DNA of 64,000 nt from Kocuria tytonis (GCF_003226895.2 NZ_PNJG02000001.1:372001-436000), one strand, 5' to 3'; shown: positions 16,932 to 25,697, counted from the first letter of the stretch. Notes: a model not told the origin generated them from the sequence alone. Numbers and translations are program-made.

Positions 16932-18917
16932 TCATCGACCTCCGCTGCGTGTCGTGGTCCGGACGGGGACGCCCGGCTCCTGTCGGCGGGCCGGTGTGCC
17001 GCGGCCGGTGGGGTCCGCGGCGGTGCCCGGCCGGGCCGTGTCGTGTTCCGCCTCGATGGTAAGCACCGTGGTGGATCCTGCGGGCAGCGAGACCGCGAAG
17101 GACGCGGCCCCGGCGCGCACCCCGGCCACGGCGGGGCGGTGCTGCGGGGGCGCGATCGGCAGTCCGTGGCCGTCCACGCCCGCGGCGTCGTCGCCCACCC
17201 CGCGCAATCCCGCCTCGACGCTCAGTGCCACGTGCGGGTCCCCGGGGTACGACGACTCCGCTCCCCCGCCGGCGCTCGCGGACTGCCCTGCGCGGTCCGG
17301 GCGCTCGAAGAGAGCGGCCACGGGGTAGGTCCCCTGCCAGGACCGGGCGCGCAGCTGGGCCTGTGTGACCCGGTGCGCGGCTCGAGGCAGCCGCACGGTG
17401 GTGGTGCGCGGGCCTGCACCCCCGGGATCGCGGAAGTCCGAGAGCACCAGGGAGGTGCTGCCGTCCGGGTGGGCCACTGCGAATCCCGTGAGGTCCTCGG
17501 CTCCCGTCCGCGCCCGGCTCACCGTGCCGTCAGGGATGCTTGCGATCAGGGCCAGCGCCAGACCGTTGGCGCGCACTCCGAACCGCTGCCCGGGTTCCGC
17601 CGGGGTGCCGTCCGAGCACAGCGGTGACATGGGCGGGCCCCCGTGGCACGGGGCCAGGGACGAGTGCACCGCCACGCGCTGCGCGCCGAGCTGCTGGGCG
17701 CGCAGCGCGTAGTCCGCCTGGTAGACGGCACCCGCCAGGGTCTCGGTGATCTCGTTGGACCCGGCGCACGCCGACAGCGAGGTTTCTGTGATCCACAGGG
17801 GTGCATCGGGGGGCCGGGCCGCGGCGTGCGCCTCGCCCAGGAAAGAGTCGACGCGCGCGCGGGTGCCGGCCGCCGCCGCGTTGGCCACGGTGGGGCGCTG
17901 GTGCGGCCACCGGGAACGGCACTCGGACAGTGGGTACTCGTGCACCGCGAGGGCCATCGGGTCCGCGCCGGGCGTGTCCGCCGCGGCGTTCCACCACGGT
18001 GCGGAGTACGCGCCCGGCGCCACGATCGGCAGGCGGGGCACCTCACGGTGCACGGCGGCGGTGTACGCCCCCAGGCGGCGCGAGTAGGCGCGGGGGTCCC
18101 AGCCGGGGCCCTCCACGGTGAGCGGGTTGTCCGCACCCTGCTGGTAGCCGTTGGGTTCGTTGCCGATCATCAGGCCCACCAGCCGGTCACCGAGGGCGTC
18201 GTTCGCCGCGCGGGCCAACTCACCCGCCCGGTCGGGATCGTTGTGGGCCAGGTCCGCGCTGAGGATCACGGACGCGTTCGTGCGCTCGGCCAGTGCGGCC
18301 ACCCGGGTGAGGTCCCCCGGGGTGACCCGGGTGATCCGCTGCCCCTCCGGGAGCCGCCAGTCCGTGGGCACCGCCTCGTCCCGGGCGGTGAAGAACATCC
18401 GACGGTCGGTGGAGTTGCCGCCGAAGCGCAGGGTGGGGCCGTGCAGCGCGTCCAGGATGGTCACCAGGTCCGCGTTCTCCACGCTCAGCCGGTGGTCCGC
18501 CAGGTCCGAGGACTCCAGGGAGAGCCCCACGGCACCCTGGCGGTGGCGCGCCGCCCCGGGATCGGCCCGCGCCACGCTCACGGTGGTGGTGGGATCCCCC
18601 GGCCTGGGAGCGCTGCCCGGGTAGAGCGGGGGCAGGTTCCGCGCGTCCGCGACGTCGCCCGGATCCACCGCGTACAACGGCACATTGCGCGCCACCCCCG
18701 GTACGGGGCCCGAGGGGACCGGGGCATCCGATGTCCCGGGAGGCGCCGCGCAACCGGTGACCCACAGCAGGACGACGGCGAGGACGGGGAAGAAGCGGCG
18801 TGCCGCCCGCCCACGGGAATGCGGGGCTGCCGCGGGAATCCGGCAGGCGTGTCCGCGCGGCGTCGACACCGGGGGGCGGGGGACGGCGGGATCCGGACGG
18901 CGGGGGGATGTCGTCAC
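16932..18917 (-). CDS. GH79-like (heparanase-type) secreted lipoprotein
   Basis: The 661-residue protein has an N-terminal basic stretch, a hydrophobic segment (about 43-56) and a lipobox LWVTGC, so the mature protein should be lipid-anchored outside the cell. The body resembles the TIM barrel of GH79/heparanase-like hydrolases. LRFGGNSTDR near 170 is followed by IGNEPNGYQQG (candidate acid/base Glu) near 250. WITETSLSACAG (candidate nucleophile Glu) lies near 375. A C-terminal beta-rich domain follows. GH79 enzymes usually cleave glucuronic-acid-containing glycans, which would suit remodelling of a uronic-acid polymer; that link is inference. The start is GTG 18917, with a promoter -10 box 6 nt upstream. 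The stop abuts lplA. Confidence 0.72.
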   Translation of the reverse strand: MTTSPRRPDPAVPRPPVSTPRGHACRIPAAAPHSRGRAARRFFPVLAVVLLWVTGCAAPPGTSDAPVPSGPVPGVARNVPLYAVDPGDVADARNLPPLYPGSAPRPGDPTTTVSVARADPGAARHRQGAVGLSLESSDLADHRLSVENADLVTILDALHGPTLRFGGNSTDRRMFFTARDEAVPTDWRLPEGQRITRVTPGDLTRVAALAERTNASVILSADLAHNDPDRAGELARAANDALGDRLVGLMIGNEPNGYQQGADNPLTVEGPGWDPRAYSRRLGAYTAAVHREVPRLPIVAPGAYSAPWWNAAADTPGADPMALAVHEYPLSECRSRWPHQRPTVANAAAAGTRARVDSFLGEAHAAARPPDAPLWITETSLSACAGSNEITETLAGAVYQADYALRAQQLGAQRVAVHSSLAPCHGGPPMSPLCSDGTPAEPGQRFGVRANGLALALIASIPDGTVSRARTGAEDLTGFAVAHPDGSTSLVLSDFRDPGGAGPRTTTVRLPRAAHRVTQAQLRARSWQGTYPVAALFERPDRAGQSASAGGGAESSYPGDPHVALSVEAGLRGVGDDAAGVDGHGLPIAPPQHRPAVAGVRAGAASFAVSLPAGSTTVLTIEAEHDTARPGTAADPTGRGTPARRQEPGVPVRTTTRSGGR

Positions 18918-18923
18918 CCGCTC

Positions 18924-18929
18924 AGCCTA
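18924..18929 (-). promoter_or_regulatory. -10 box of a leaderless promoter for the GH79-like gene
   Basis: TAGGCT on the minus strand ends 6 nt before the GTG at 18917. Transcription would then start at or next to the start codon. No clear -35 is visible. Confidence 0.45.
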
Positions 18930-19025
18930 ACGGGGGTAGCAGTCGCGGATCGACCGCACCGGAATCGAGGCGTACCATGGTGCGCTGGTGCGCTCACCAC
19001 GAGCACACCGCATCCGAGCAACGCC

Positions 19026-19047
19026 GTGCCTGGCAAAATCCAGGCAC
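19026..19047 (+). promoter_or_regulatory. Perfect inverted repeat in the rpmE2 leader
   Basis: Arms GTGCCTGG and CCAGGCAC (8 bp, perfect) enclose the loop CAAAAT. The repeat ends 18 nt before the rpmE2 ATG and just upstream of its RBS. It could be an RNA stem acting as a ribosomal-protein leader, or a repressor site. It does not look like the AT-rich Zur box often found before zinc-free L31 genes. A TACCAT box near 18975 may be the -10. Confidence 0.5.
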
Positions 19048-19065
19048 CGACAGAAGGTTGACACC

Positions 19066-19326
19066 ATGAAGGCTGACATCCACCCGGACTACCACCCGGT
19101 TCTCTTCCGCGACCTCGCCTCCGGCAAGGTCGTGCTGACTCGTTCCACCGCCACCTCCTCCAAGACGGAGACGTGGGAGGACGGCAACGAGTACCCGATC
19201 ATCGAGGTCGAGATCTCCTCCGAGTCCCACCCGTTCTACACGGGCAAGCAGCGCATCATGGACTCCGCCGGCCGTGTGGAGCGCTTCAACCAGCGCTTCG
19301 CGAACTTCGGGAAGTCCTCCAAGTAG
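19066..19326 (+). CDS. rpmE2: 50S ribosomal protein L31 type B
   Basis: The 86-residue sequence begins [16 protein letters not shown] and contains the conserved SHPFYTGKQ and [10 protein letters not shown] segments of L31. It has no cysteine at all, so it is the zinc-independent (C-) type B form, which in many bacteria replaces the zinc-binding L31 when zinc is scarce. ATG 19066 has GAAGG 8 nt upstream; a longer frame to 18988 has no conserved content and no RBS. It stands alone, with a candidate leader stem in front and a strong terminator behind. Confidence 0.95.
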   Translation: MKADIHPDYHPVLFRDLASGKVVLTRSTATSSKTETWEDGNEYPIIEVEISSESHPFYTGKQRIMDSAGRVERFNQRFANFGKSSK

Positions 19327-19342
19327 GAGCGGCTCCCCCTCC

Positions 19343-19379
19343 GAACGCCCGGTCCACCCCTTGGGTGGGCCGGGCGTTC
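19343..19379 (+). terminator. Terminator of rpmE2
   Basis: A perfect 17-bp stem (19343-19359 with 19363-19379) with a 3-nt loop lies 16 nt after the rpmE2 stop. It is short on U but very stable. Confidence 0.8.
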
Positions 19380-19649
19380 TCATGTCCGCGGGCATCCACG
19401 GCACTGGGGGGCCTGCGGAACGCGGATGTAGGGTGTGGGGGCACGCGCTTGGGGAGGGTGGGAAGCGCAGGCCACCGGGTTCGGACCCCGCTGGCGGCGC
19501 ATCCGGGAACCGCCCGCACCTTTTCCCGGCGACGCGGGCGGCCTCGTCACCATTTCGTGACCTGCCCCATAGGATGTACCTGGCTCATCCCCCCCACGGC
19601 CTGACGCCACCCCCTTGGGCGTCGCGGCCACCGAAAGGTTCCCCCACCC
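19380..19649 (+). promoter_or_regulatory. Upstream region of the subtilase gene with candidate promoter and dyad
   Basis: Between the rpmE2 terminator and the subtilase gene there is no gene. GTCAC-N6-GTGAC forms a dyad at 19546-19561, followed by a TAGGAT -10-like box near 19572. The RBS is GAAAGG about 12 nt before the ATG at 19650. The dyad just upstream of the -10 could be an operator, but no regulator can be named. Confidence 0.35.
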
Positions 19650-21593
19650 ATGCTGTTCCCCCACTCCCTCACGCGCGCCTCGCGCGCGGCCCTGCCGCTG
19701 GCGGTGACCGCCGCCCTGGTCCTCGGTGCCCACCCGGCAACGGCGCAGCCGACCACGACGCAGCCGACCTCGGCTCCGGACGCCCCCGCCACCACGGCGC
19801 CCGCCGACCCGCCCACCGGGACCGACCGCGTCATCGTGAAGTTCAAGGACACCGCGGCCCCGGAGGCCGCCAAGGAGAAGGCGGTCGACGCCGCCGCGCA
19901 GGACGCGCTCGCCGGCGCCCGGACCCCCGAGGTCGAGGACCGCGTGAAGACCACGGCGTCCCGGGCGGACGTGCTCCGGCTGGACCGCGAGCTGGACGAG
20001 GGCGAGCAGCAGAAGCTGGTCTCCGAGCTCCGGGCGGATCCCACCGTGGAGTACGCCGAGGCGGACCGCCTGGCGTCCGTGTCCTGGGTCCCGAACGACA
20101 CGTATACCAACTTCCAGTGGAGCCTGTGGCCCAACCAGGGCGGGGTGAGCTTCACGAGCGCGTGGGACCTCTCCCGCGGCAACGGGCAGACCATCGCGGT
20201 GCTCGACACCGGGATCACCTCCCACGCGGACCTGAACTCCAAGATGGTCCCCGGACGCGATTTCATCGCCGACACGGACCTCTCCCGGGACGGCAACTAC
20301 CGCGACGCGAACCCGCGGGACGAGGGCGACTGGAGCGCGGCCGGGGAGTGCTCCCCCGCCGCCCGGAACTCCTCGTGGCACGGCACGCACGTGGCGGGCC
20401 TGGCCGCGGGCGTCAGCCAGAACGGCGCCGGCATCGCGGGAGCTGCTCCCGGCGCCAAGATCCAACCCGTGCGCGTGCTCGGCAAGTGCACCAACGGGTG
20501 GGTCTCGGACATCGCCGACGGCGTGGCCTGGGCCGCCGGGGCACCGGTTGCGGGCGAACCCGCCAACCCCAACCCCTCCTCCGTGGTCAACCTGTCCCTG
20601 AACTACCCGGGCCAGTGCGGGCCGACCATGCAGAACGCGATCAACGCCGCCGTCAACCGCCGCGTGCCCGTGGTGGTCGCGGCCGGGAACTCCTCGGTCA
20701 ACGCCGGGGGCACCGCACCGGCCAACTGCGAGAACACCATCGTGGTGGGCGCGTCCAGCAACACGGGCACCACGGCGAGCTACTCCAACACCGGCGCCGT
20801 GGTGGACGTCCTCGCCCCCGGGGGAACGGACCAGTTCCCCATGCTCTCCACCGTGAACGCCGGAACCACCACTCCCACCGGCGGCACCTACGGCAACATG
20901 TACGGCACGTCCATGGCCACCCCGCTCGTCGCCGGGACCGTGGCCCTGATGAAGCAGCGGGATCCTGCGATCACCCCCGCCCGCGTGGAGCAGCTGCTCA
21001 AGTCCACCGCGAGTGGTCGGCTCGGGTCCCTGAACCTGGACCCCGCGGCCGCGGTGCGCGCCGTGGCGCCCGTCAGCTTCACCGTCACCGGGGGCATTGC
21101 CGCCAAGTGGCGTGAGACCGGGGGTGCGGCCCGGTGGGGCAACCCTGTGACGAACGAGGCGGATGCCGCCAACGGCGGCCGCTACCAGGAGTTCGTCAAG
21201 GACGGCCGGAAGGTCACCATCTACTGGAGCAGGGCCACCGGCGCCCACATCGTGGAGAACGCCACCCTGGTGGGCAGGAAGTTCATCGCCGGCGGCCGGG
21301 AACGCGGCTACGGCTACCCCAAGACCGACGAAGCCCGCGTCAGGGGCGGCGCCTACCAGGTGCACCGCAAGGGTACGTCCGAGACCAAGGTGCTGTGGAG
21401 CCCCGCCACGGGCGCCCACGCCGTGAAGGAGACCGGCGCGATCGGCGGGGCCTGGAAGCGAGCCGGGCTCGAACGCGGGTGGGGCTGGCCCGCCACGGAC
21501 GAGTACCGCGCGGGCGGTGAGGTGCAGCAGCGCTTCTCGAACGGCGTGACCGCGCACTGGACCCCCCAGCGCGGGACGTGGACCATGCGCTGA
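19650..21593 (+). CDS. Secreted S8 family serine protease with C-terminal LGFP repeats
   Basis: The 647-residue protein has a cleavable signal peptide (hydrophobic to about 28, AxA-type ATAQ). A Pro/Thr/Ala linker and an inhibitor_I9-like propeptide (RVIVKFKD to EYAEADRL, about 58-148) follow. The subtilisin domain has the triad Asp in AVLDTGI (about 186), His in WHGTHVAG (about 243) and Ser in YGTSMATP (about 420). From about 475 three LGFP-type repeats follow (GAHIVE, GYGYPKTDE, GWGWPATDE), modules thought to bind the actinobacterial cell wall. It should be exported, self-processed and wall-retained. It is monocistronic, with a 20-bp stem terminator behind it. The substrate is unknown. Confidence 0.92.
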   Translation: MLFPHSLTRASRAALPLAVTAALVLGAHPATAQPTTTQPTSAPDAPATTAPADPPTGTDRVIVKFKDTAAPEAAKEKAVDAAAQDALAGARTPEVEDRVKTTASRADVLRLDRELDEGEQQKLVSELRADPTVEYAEADRLASVSWVPNDTYTNFQWSLWPNQGGVSFTSAWDLSRGNGQTIAVLDTGITSHADLNSKMVPGRDFIADTDLSRDGNYRDANPRDEGDWSAAGECSPAARNSSWHGTHVAGLAAGVSQNGAGIAGAAPGAKIQPVRVLGKCTNGWVSDIADGVAWAAGAPVAGEPANPNPSSVVNLSLNYPGQCGPTMQNAINAAVNRRVPVVVAAGNSSVNAGGTAPANCENTIVVGASSNTGTTASYSNTGAVVDVLAPGGTDQFPMLSTVNAGTTTPTGGTYGNMYGTSMATPLVAGTVALMKQRDPAITPARVEQLLKSTASGRLGSLNLDPAAAVRAVAPVSFTVTGGIAAKWRETGGAARWGNPVTNEADAANGGRYQEFVKDGRKVTIYWSRATGAHIVENATLVGRKFIAGGRERGYGYPKTDEARVRGGAYQVHRKGTSETKVLWSPATGAHAVKETGAIGGAWKRAGLERGWGWPATDEYRAGGEVQQRFSNGVTAHWTPQRGTWTMR

Positions 21594-21620
21594 GCGTTCC
21601 CCGCGATGCCACTCACCTGA

Positions 21621-21665
21621 CAGACCGAAGGGCGGCTCCCCGCGCGGGAGCCGCCCTTCGGTCTG
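21621..21665. terminator. Bidirectional terminator between the protease and TrmH-type genes
   Basis: A perfect 20-bp stem (21621-21640, 21646-21665) with a 5-nt loop lies between two convergent genes and can serve both. Confidence 0.85.
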
Positions 21666-21722
21666 TCCACCGGCACCGGGGGGCGACGCCGCCGACTCCC
21701 GTCCCGCAGGTGGGGCCCCTGC

Positions 21723-22550
21723 TTAGCGCGGCCGCGTCTCCCAGAACGCCACCGCGCTCGCGGCGGCCACGTTGAGCGAGTCCACCCCGTGGCTCATGGG
21801 GATCACCACGTGCCGGTCCGCGTGGTGCAGGGTGGCCGCGCCCAGGCCCTGGCCCTCGGTCCCCAGGATCAGGGCGAGCTTCTCGGGACGCTCGGCGGCC
21901 AGGGCGTCCACGGTCACGGCGTCCGTGCTCAGGGCCAGGGCCGCGGTGAGGAACCCGGCGTCCTTCACGCGCTGCAGGTCCGCGGTCCAGTGCTCCAGGC
22001 GCACCCAGGGGACCTGGAACACGGTCCCCATGGACACCCGCACCGCACGCCGGTACAGCGGGTCCGCGCAGCGCGGGGTGACCAGGACGGCGTCGACGTC
22101 CAGGGCCGCGGCCGAGCGGAAGATCGCGCCCACGTTGGTGTGGTCCACGATGTCCTCGAGGATCGCCACCCGCCGGGCGCTCGCGAGCACCGCTTCCAGG
22201 GGCAGCGGCTCCGGGCGGTGCATTGCCGCCATGGCCCCGCGGTGCAGGTGGAAGCCCGTGATCCGCTCCAGCACCTCGTCCGAGCCCACGTACACGGGGA
22301 CGTCGAAGCGCTCCAGCACGTCGGTGAGTCCGTCCAGCCACTTCTCGGCCATGAAGAACGAGCGGGGCCGGTGCCCCGCGTCCAGGGCCCGGCGCAGCAC
22401 CTTGGAGGACTCCGCGAGGTACAGCCCGCGCTCGGGTTCCAGCTTCCGGCGCAGGGACACGTCCGTGAGGCTCGTGTAGTCGGCCACGCGCGGATCGGCG
22501 GGGTCGGTGAGACGCACGACGCGCTCGGGTAGCGGAGCGGGTGAGGTCAC
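21723..22550 (-). CDS. TrmH/SpoU family RNA 2'-O-methyltransferase
   Basis: The 275-residue protein has an N-terminal substrate-binding domain (YLAESSKVLRRAL) and a C-terminal SPOUT fold. Motif 1 is DHTNVGAIFRSAAALDVDAV, motif 2 LILGTEGQGL and motif 3 VIPMSHGVDSLNVAAASAV, which form the knotted SAM site. Such enzymes 2'-O-methylate ribose in tRNA or rRNA; the exact site cannot be told. The GTG at 22550 has AGGAGG 5 nt upstream. It follows the TSUP gene by 160 bp on the same strand and ends at the terminator shared with the protease gene. Confidence 0.9.
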   Translation of the reverse strand: MTSPAPLPERVVRLTDPADPRVADYTSLTDVSLRRKLEPERGLYLAESSKVLRRALDAGHRPRSFFMAEKWLDGLTDVLERFDVPVYVGSDEVLERITGFHLHRGAMAAMHRPEPLPLEAVLASARRVAILEDIVDHTNVGAIFRSAAALDVDAVLVTPRCADPLYRRAVRVSMGTVFQVPWVRLEHWTADLQRVKDAGFLTAALALSTDAVTVDALAAERPEKLALILGTEGQGLGAATLHHADRHVVIPMSHGVDSLNVAAASAVAFWETRPR

Positions 22551-22710
22551 GGGTCCTCCTGGGTCGTCGGGTCGGTGGGGTGGGGATCAGTACCGGCGCC
22601 CCACCGGTCCCCGTGGCCGGTGCGTGGGCGGCGGGCGGGTGGGCCCCCGTGTGCAGGCCGACGCGGCGCCGTTGCCGAGGTCCACGTCCCACCCGGCACG
22701 GCGGGTCGCC

Positions 22711-23601
22711 TCAGAACAGCTTGGAGACCATGTTCGCCAGGGCCACCAGTCCCAGGACCACGATCACGGTGCGCAGCACCACCGGGGACATCCGCTTGCC
22801 GATCTTCGCGCCCAGCCACGAACCCACGGTGGAGCTCAGGGCGATGAACAGCACCACCCACCAGTTGATCCGGTCGAAGGCGAGCAGCACGTAGGACAGG
22901 GCGGCCACGATGTTCACCGCGGCCACGAGCGCGTTCTTCACGGCGTTCGCGGACTGCAGCGGGGCCAGCAGGAACACGCCCAGCACACCCACGAGCAGCA
23001 CGCCCTGCGCCGCCACGAAGTATCCCCCGTAGATCCCGGCCAGGAACACCAGCACGTACAGCACCGCGGGCTGCGGGGACCCGTCGGACTGCTGCGGTGC
23101 CGCCGTGCCCTCCTGCCCGGGGACGGCGGCGTCGGACGCCCGGGCCTGGCGCTCCTTGCGCTCGCGCACCGCGGCCTGCAGCCGGGGCTGGAACACCACG
23201 AACAGCAGCGCGACCACGATCAGGAAGGGCGCGGCGATCCCGAAGACCTCCTCGGGCAGGTGCAGCAGCAGCGCGGCACCAATGATCCCGCCCGCGATCG
23301 AGCACGGCAGCAGCTTGAGCATCGTGCGTCTGAGGCCGCGCAGCTCGCTGCGGTAGCTCCACGCACCGGTGAGATTGCCGGCGATCAGGCCCATCGCGTT
23401 GGACATGGACGCCGTGACCGGGGGTACGCCCAGGGTCACGAGCACGGGGAACGTCACCAGGGTGCCGGAGCCCACGATGGTGTTGATGGCACCGGCCCAG
23501 AGTCCGGCCAGCAGGATCAGGGCGACCTGCCACCACTCGAAGCCGGTGGCGCCGCCCACGTCCAGGAGCCCGGTGGGCAGGGCCGCGGAGAGATCGATCA
23601 C
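22711..23601 (-). CDS. TSUP (TauE/SafE) family membrane permease
   Basis: The 296-residue protein has about eight hydrophobic segments. The family features are GTLVTFPVLVTLGVPPVTASMSNAMGL in the first half and the matching GVLLVGVLGVF...ANAVKNALV half-repeat. The central loop (about 140-175) is charged and low-complexity. TSUP proteins move sulfite, sulfonates or other organic anions; the substrate here is unknown. The GTG at 23601 comes 9 nt after the stop of the ABC ATPase gene, so the two are co-expressed, although TSUP transporters do not need an ATPase. Confidence 0.85.
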   Translation of the reverse strand: MIDLSAALPTGLLDVGGATGFEWWQVALILLAGLWAGAINTIVGSGTLVTFPVLVTLGVPPVTASMSNAMGLIAGNLTGAWSYRSELRGLRRTMLKLLPCSIAGGIIGAALLLHLPEEVFGIAAPFLIVVALLFVVFQPRLQAAVRERKERQARASDAAVPGQEGTAAPQQSDGSPQPAVLYVLVFLAGIYGGYFVAAQGVLLVGVLGVFLLAPLQSANAVKNALVAAVNIVAALSYVLLAFDRINWWVVLFIALSSTVGSWLGAKIGKRMSPVVLRTVIVVLGLVALANMVSKLF

Positions 23602-23610
23602 GAGCGCGGC

Positions 23611-24393
23611 TCAGCGGGCGAAGGCCGCGTAGCGGTCGCCGACCTTGACGAGCTTCAGGGGCATGTCGAACGTCTCGGACAGGTTCTTCTGGGTCATCAC
23701 CCGGCCCACGGGGCCCGCGGCCACGATCCGGCCCTCCCGCAGCAGCAACGCGTGGCTGAAGCCGTCCGGGACCTCCTCGAGGTGGTGGGTCACCATGACC
23801 ATGGCCGGGGACGCCTCGTCCCGGGCGAGCTCGTCCAGACGCTGCACGAGCTTCTCGCGGCCGCCCACGTCCAGACCGGCGGCGGGCTCGTCCAGCAGCA
23901 GCAGCTCCGGATCCGTCATCAGGGCACGGGCGATCAGCACCCGCTTGCGCTCACCCTCGGACAGGGTGCCGTACCTGCGGTCCCGCAGCGTGGCGAGGCC
24001 CCACGCGGTGAGCAGCTCCTCCGCGCGCTGGACGTCGGCGTCGTCGTACTCCTCGCGCCAGCGCCCGGTGACCCCGTAGGCCGCGGTGAGGATCACGTCC
24101 GCCACGGACTCCGCGTGCGGGATCTGACCCGCGAGCGGGGCGGAGCTCACGCCGATCCGCGGACGCAGCTCGAACACGTCCACCGCACCCAGGATCTCGT
24201 CCAGGATGTCCACCATGCCGCGGGTGGGGTGCAGCCGGGCCGCCGCGATCGACAGCAGGGTGGACTTCCCCGCACCGTTGGGGCCCAGGATCACCCAGCG
24301 CTCGCCGTCCTGCACGGTCCAGTTCACGGCGTCCAGCAGCGTTTTCTCTCCGCGGACCACCGTGACGTCAACCAATTCAAGAACTGAGCTCAT
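23611..24393 (-). CDS. Stand-alone ABC transporter ATPase (ModF/COG1119-like)
   Basis: The protein is 260 residues from ATG 24393. It has Walker A GPNGAGKS (about 38), signature LSEGE, Walker B LLLLDEPAAGLD and H-loop VTHHLEE. No permease or binding-protein gene is adjacent, and the downstream partner is a TSUP permease. The closest match I recognise is the single-domain COG1119 group, whose role is poorly known. The frame extends 30 codons upstream. I prefer ATG 24393 because conserved sequence starts there (VLELVDVTV) and a TAGAGT -10 box ends 7 nt before it. Confidence 0.82.
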   Translation of the reverse strand: MSSVLELVDVTVVRGEKTLLDAVNWTVQDGERWVILGPNGAGKSTLLSIAAARLHPTRGMVDILDEILGAVDVFELRPRIGVSSAPLAGQIPHAESVADVILTAAYGVTGRWREEYDDADVQRAEELLTAWGLATLRDRRYGTLSEGERKRVLIARALMTDPELLLLDEPAAGLDVGGREKLVQRLDELARDEASPAMVMVTHHLEEVPDGFSHALLLREGRIVAAGPVGRVMTQKNLSETFDMPLKLVKVGDRYAAFAR

Positions 24394-24400
24394 GACGGCA

Positions 24401-24406
24401 ACTCTA
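24401..24406 (-). promoter_or_regulatory. -10 box of a leaderless promoter for the ABC ATPase gene
   Basis: TAGAGT on the minus strand lies 7 nt before the ATG at 24393, and no Shine-Dalgarno is visible. This supports a leaderless mRNA. Confidence 0.5.
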
Positions 24407-24562
24407 GTGCCCCGGACCAGCCGCTCAGCGGTCCGGCGCACCGGGTGCGGACTTCGCGGGTATGAGATCTCCGCCGGGGGCACCGTCGGGTCCGCGCTGG
24501 GTCACCACCGGGTCCTCGCCGCGAGGGACGGGCACGGCGCGCAGGGTGGGCGTGCCGTCCGG

Positions 24563-25492
24563 TCACAGCCCCACGAAGAAGCGCAGCGCGTCCAGGTTGG
24601 GGATGTTCAGCTGCGTGTCCGCGATCTCGCGCAGCGCCGGCTTGGCACGGTATGCCACGGACAGTCCCGCGGCGCGGACCATGTCGATGTCGTTGGCACC
24701 GTCGCCCACGACCATCACGTCCTCCGGGGCCACGTCCAGCTCCCGGGCCCACTGCCCCAAGAGCTCCGCCTTCACCGCGCGGTCCACGACCTGCCCGGTG
24801 ACCCGGCCCGTGAGCCGCCCGTCCACCACCTCGAGGGTGTTGGCGGCCATCCGCGTGAGCTCCAGGGTCGCGGCCAGCGGTTCCAGCACCTGCCGGAACC
24901 CCCCGGAGACCGCGGCCACGGCGTGCCCCTCGCGCAGCAGCGTCTGCACGAGCGTCTGGGCACCCGGGGAGAGCCGCACGGCCCTGGCGACGTCGCCGAT
25001 CACGGTCTCGGGCAGGCCCTCCAGCACGGCCACGCGCTCCCGCAGGGACCGCTCGAAGTCGATCTCCCCGCGCATCGCACGCTCCGTCACCGCGGCCACC
25101 TCCGCCTCGCGCCCCGCGTGGGCGGCCAGCAGCTCGATGACCTCCTGACGGATGAGCGTGGAGTCCACGTCCGTGACCACGAGCTTCCTGCGGGAGTGCT
25201 CCGTCCAGCGGGCGTCCACCACGTTCAGATCCATGCCGGGCACCAGCTGCCGGTGCGGGTCCGGGCGCAGCGCGGTGCGCAGCCGCTGCGGGTCCTCGGT
25301 CTCCACGTGCACGGTCAGGGCGTTGTACCCCTCCACGTCCGCCGCGCGGTCGTCGGAGGCGGTCCCCGTGACGCGCACCCAGTTGTGGGAGCCGACGACG
25401 CCGCCCGCGTCCGTCACGAGGTCCAGGACGGCCTGCGTGGCGTCCTCGTCCGGGGACACGGCGAAAGCGACGACGGCACAGTGTTGGGGCAT
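24563..25492 (-). CDS. serB: Phosphoserine phosphatase
   Basis: The 309-residue protein has an N-terminal ACT-like region (about 1-95) and a HAD-type phosphatase domain. The nucleophile motif is VVTDVDSTLIRQEVIELLA (about 110-128), the Thr/Ser motif is AAVSGGF and the final metal motif is VVGDGANDIDM. It performs the last step of serine synthesis from phosphoserine in the cytoplasm. I start it at ATG 25492, because the frame further upstream is not conserved and a TACACT -10 box ends 6 nt before this ATG. It is the upstream neighbour of the ABC ATPase-TSUP pair but separated by about 170 bp with its own promoter. Confidence 0.93.
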   Translation of the reverse strand: MPQHCAVVAFAVSPDEDATQAVLDLVTDAGGVVGSHNWVRVTGTASDDRAADVEGYNALTVHVETEDPQRLRTALRPDPHRQLVPGMDLNVVDARWTEHSRRKLVVTDVDSTLIRQEVIELLAAHAGREAEVAAVTERAMRGEIDFERSLRERVAVLEGLPETVIGDVARAVRLSPGAQTLVQTLLREGHAVAAVSGGFRQVLEPLAATLELTRMAANTLEVVDGRLTGRVTGQVVDRAVKAELLGQWARELDVAPEDVMVVGDGANDIDMVRAAGLSVAYRAKPALREIADTQLNIPNLDALRFFVGL

Positions 25493-25498
25493 GGCCGC

Positions 25499-25504
25499 AG
25501 TGTA
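25499..25504 (-). promoter_or_regulatory. -10 box of a leaderless promoter for serB
   Basis: TACACT on the minus strand ends 6 nt before the serB ATG at 25492. No RBS is visible between them. Confidence 0.5.
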
Positions 25505-25697
25505 TCGGCCACCCCGCGGGGCGCACAAAGACCGCCCGACGGCTCGCGGGTCCACCGCCAGGACCCGCGCCGACGATCGGGTGCCCGCATGCACGTTTCC
25601 GGTGGCCGCTTGGATAGGGTGGGACCGTCATAAAGTGGTGGACGTATGTGTTGCGGTCCTCCCGGCCGCTTCCCCCGGCAGTGGAGAGGTTGATTCC

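Noticed and set aside
19274-21115. Long open frame overlapping the subtilase in another frame
   Set aside because: It is Arg/Gly-rich with no motif, while the subtilase frame has signal peptide, catalytic triad and repeats.
22507-24387. Long plus-strand open frame over the TSUP and ABC ATPase genes
   Set aside because: It is antisense to two genes with clear motifs; its translation is Gln/His/Gly-rich low complexity.
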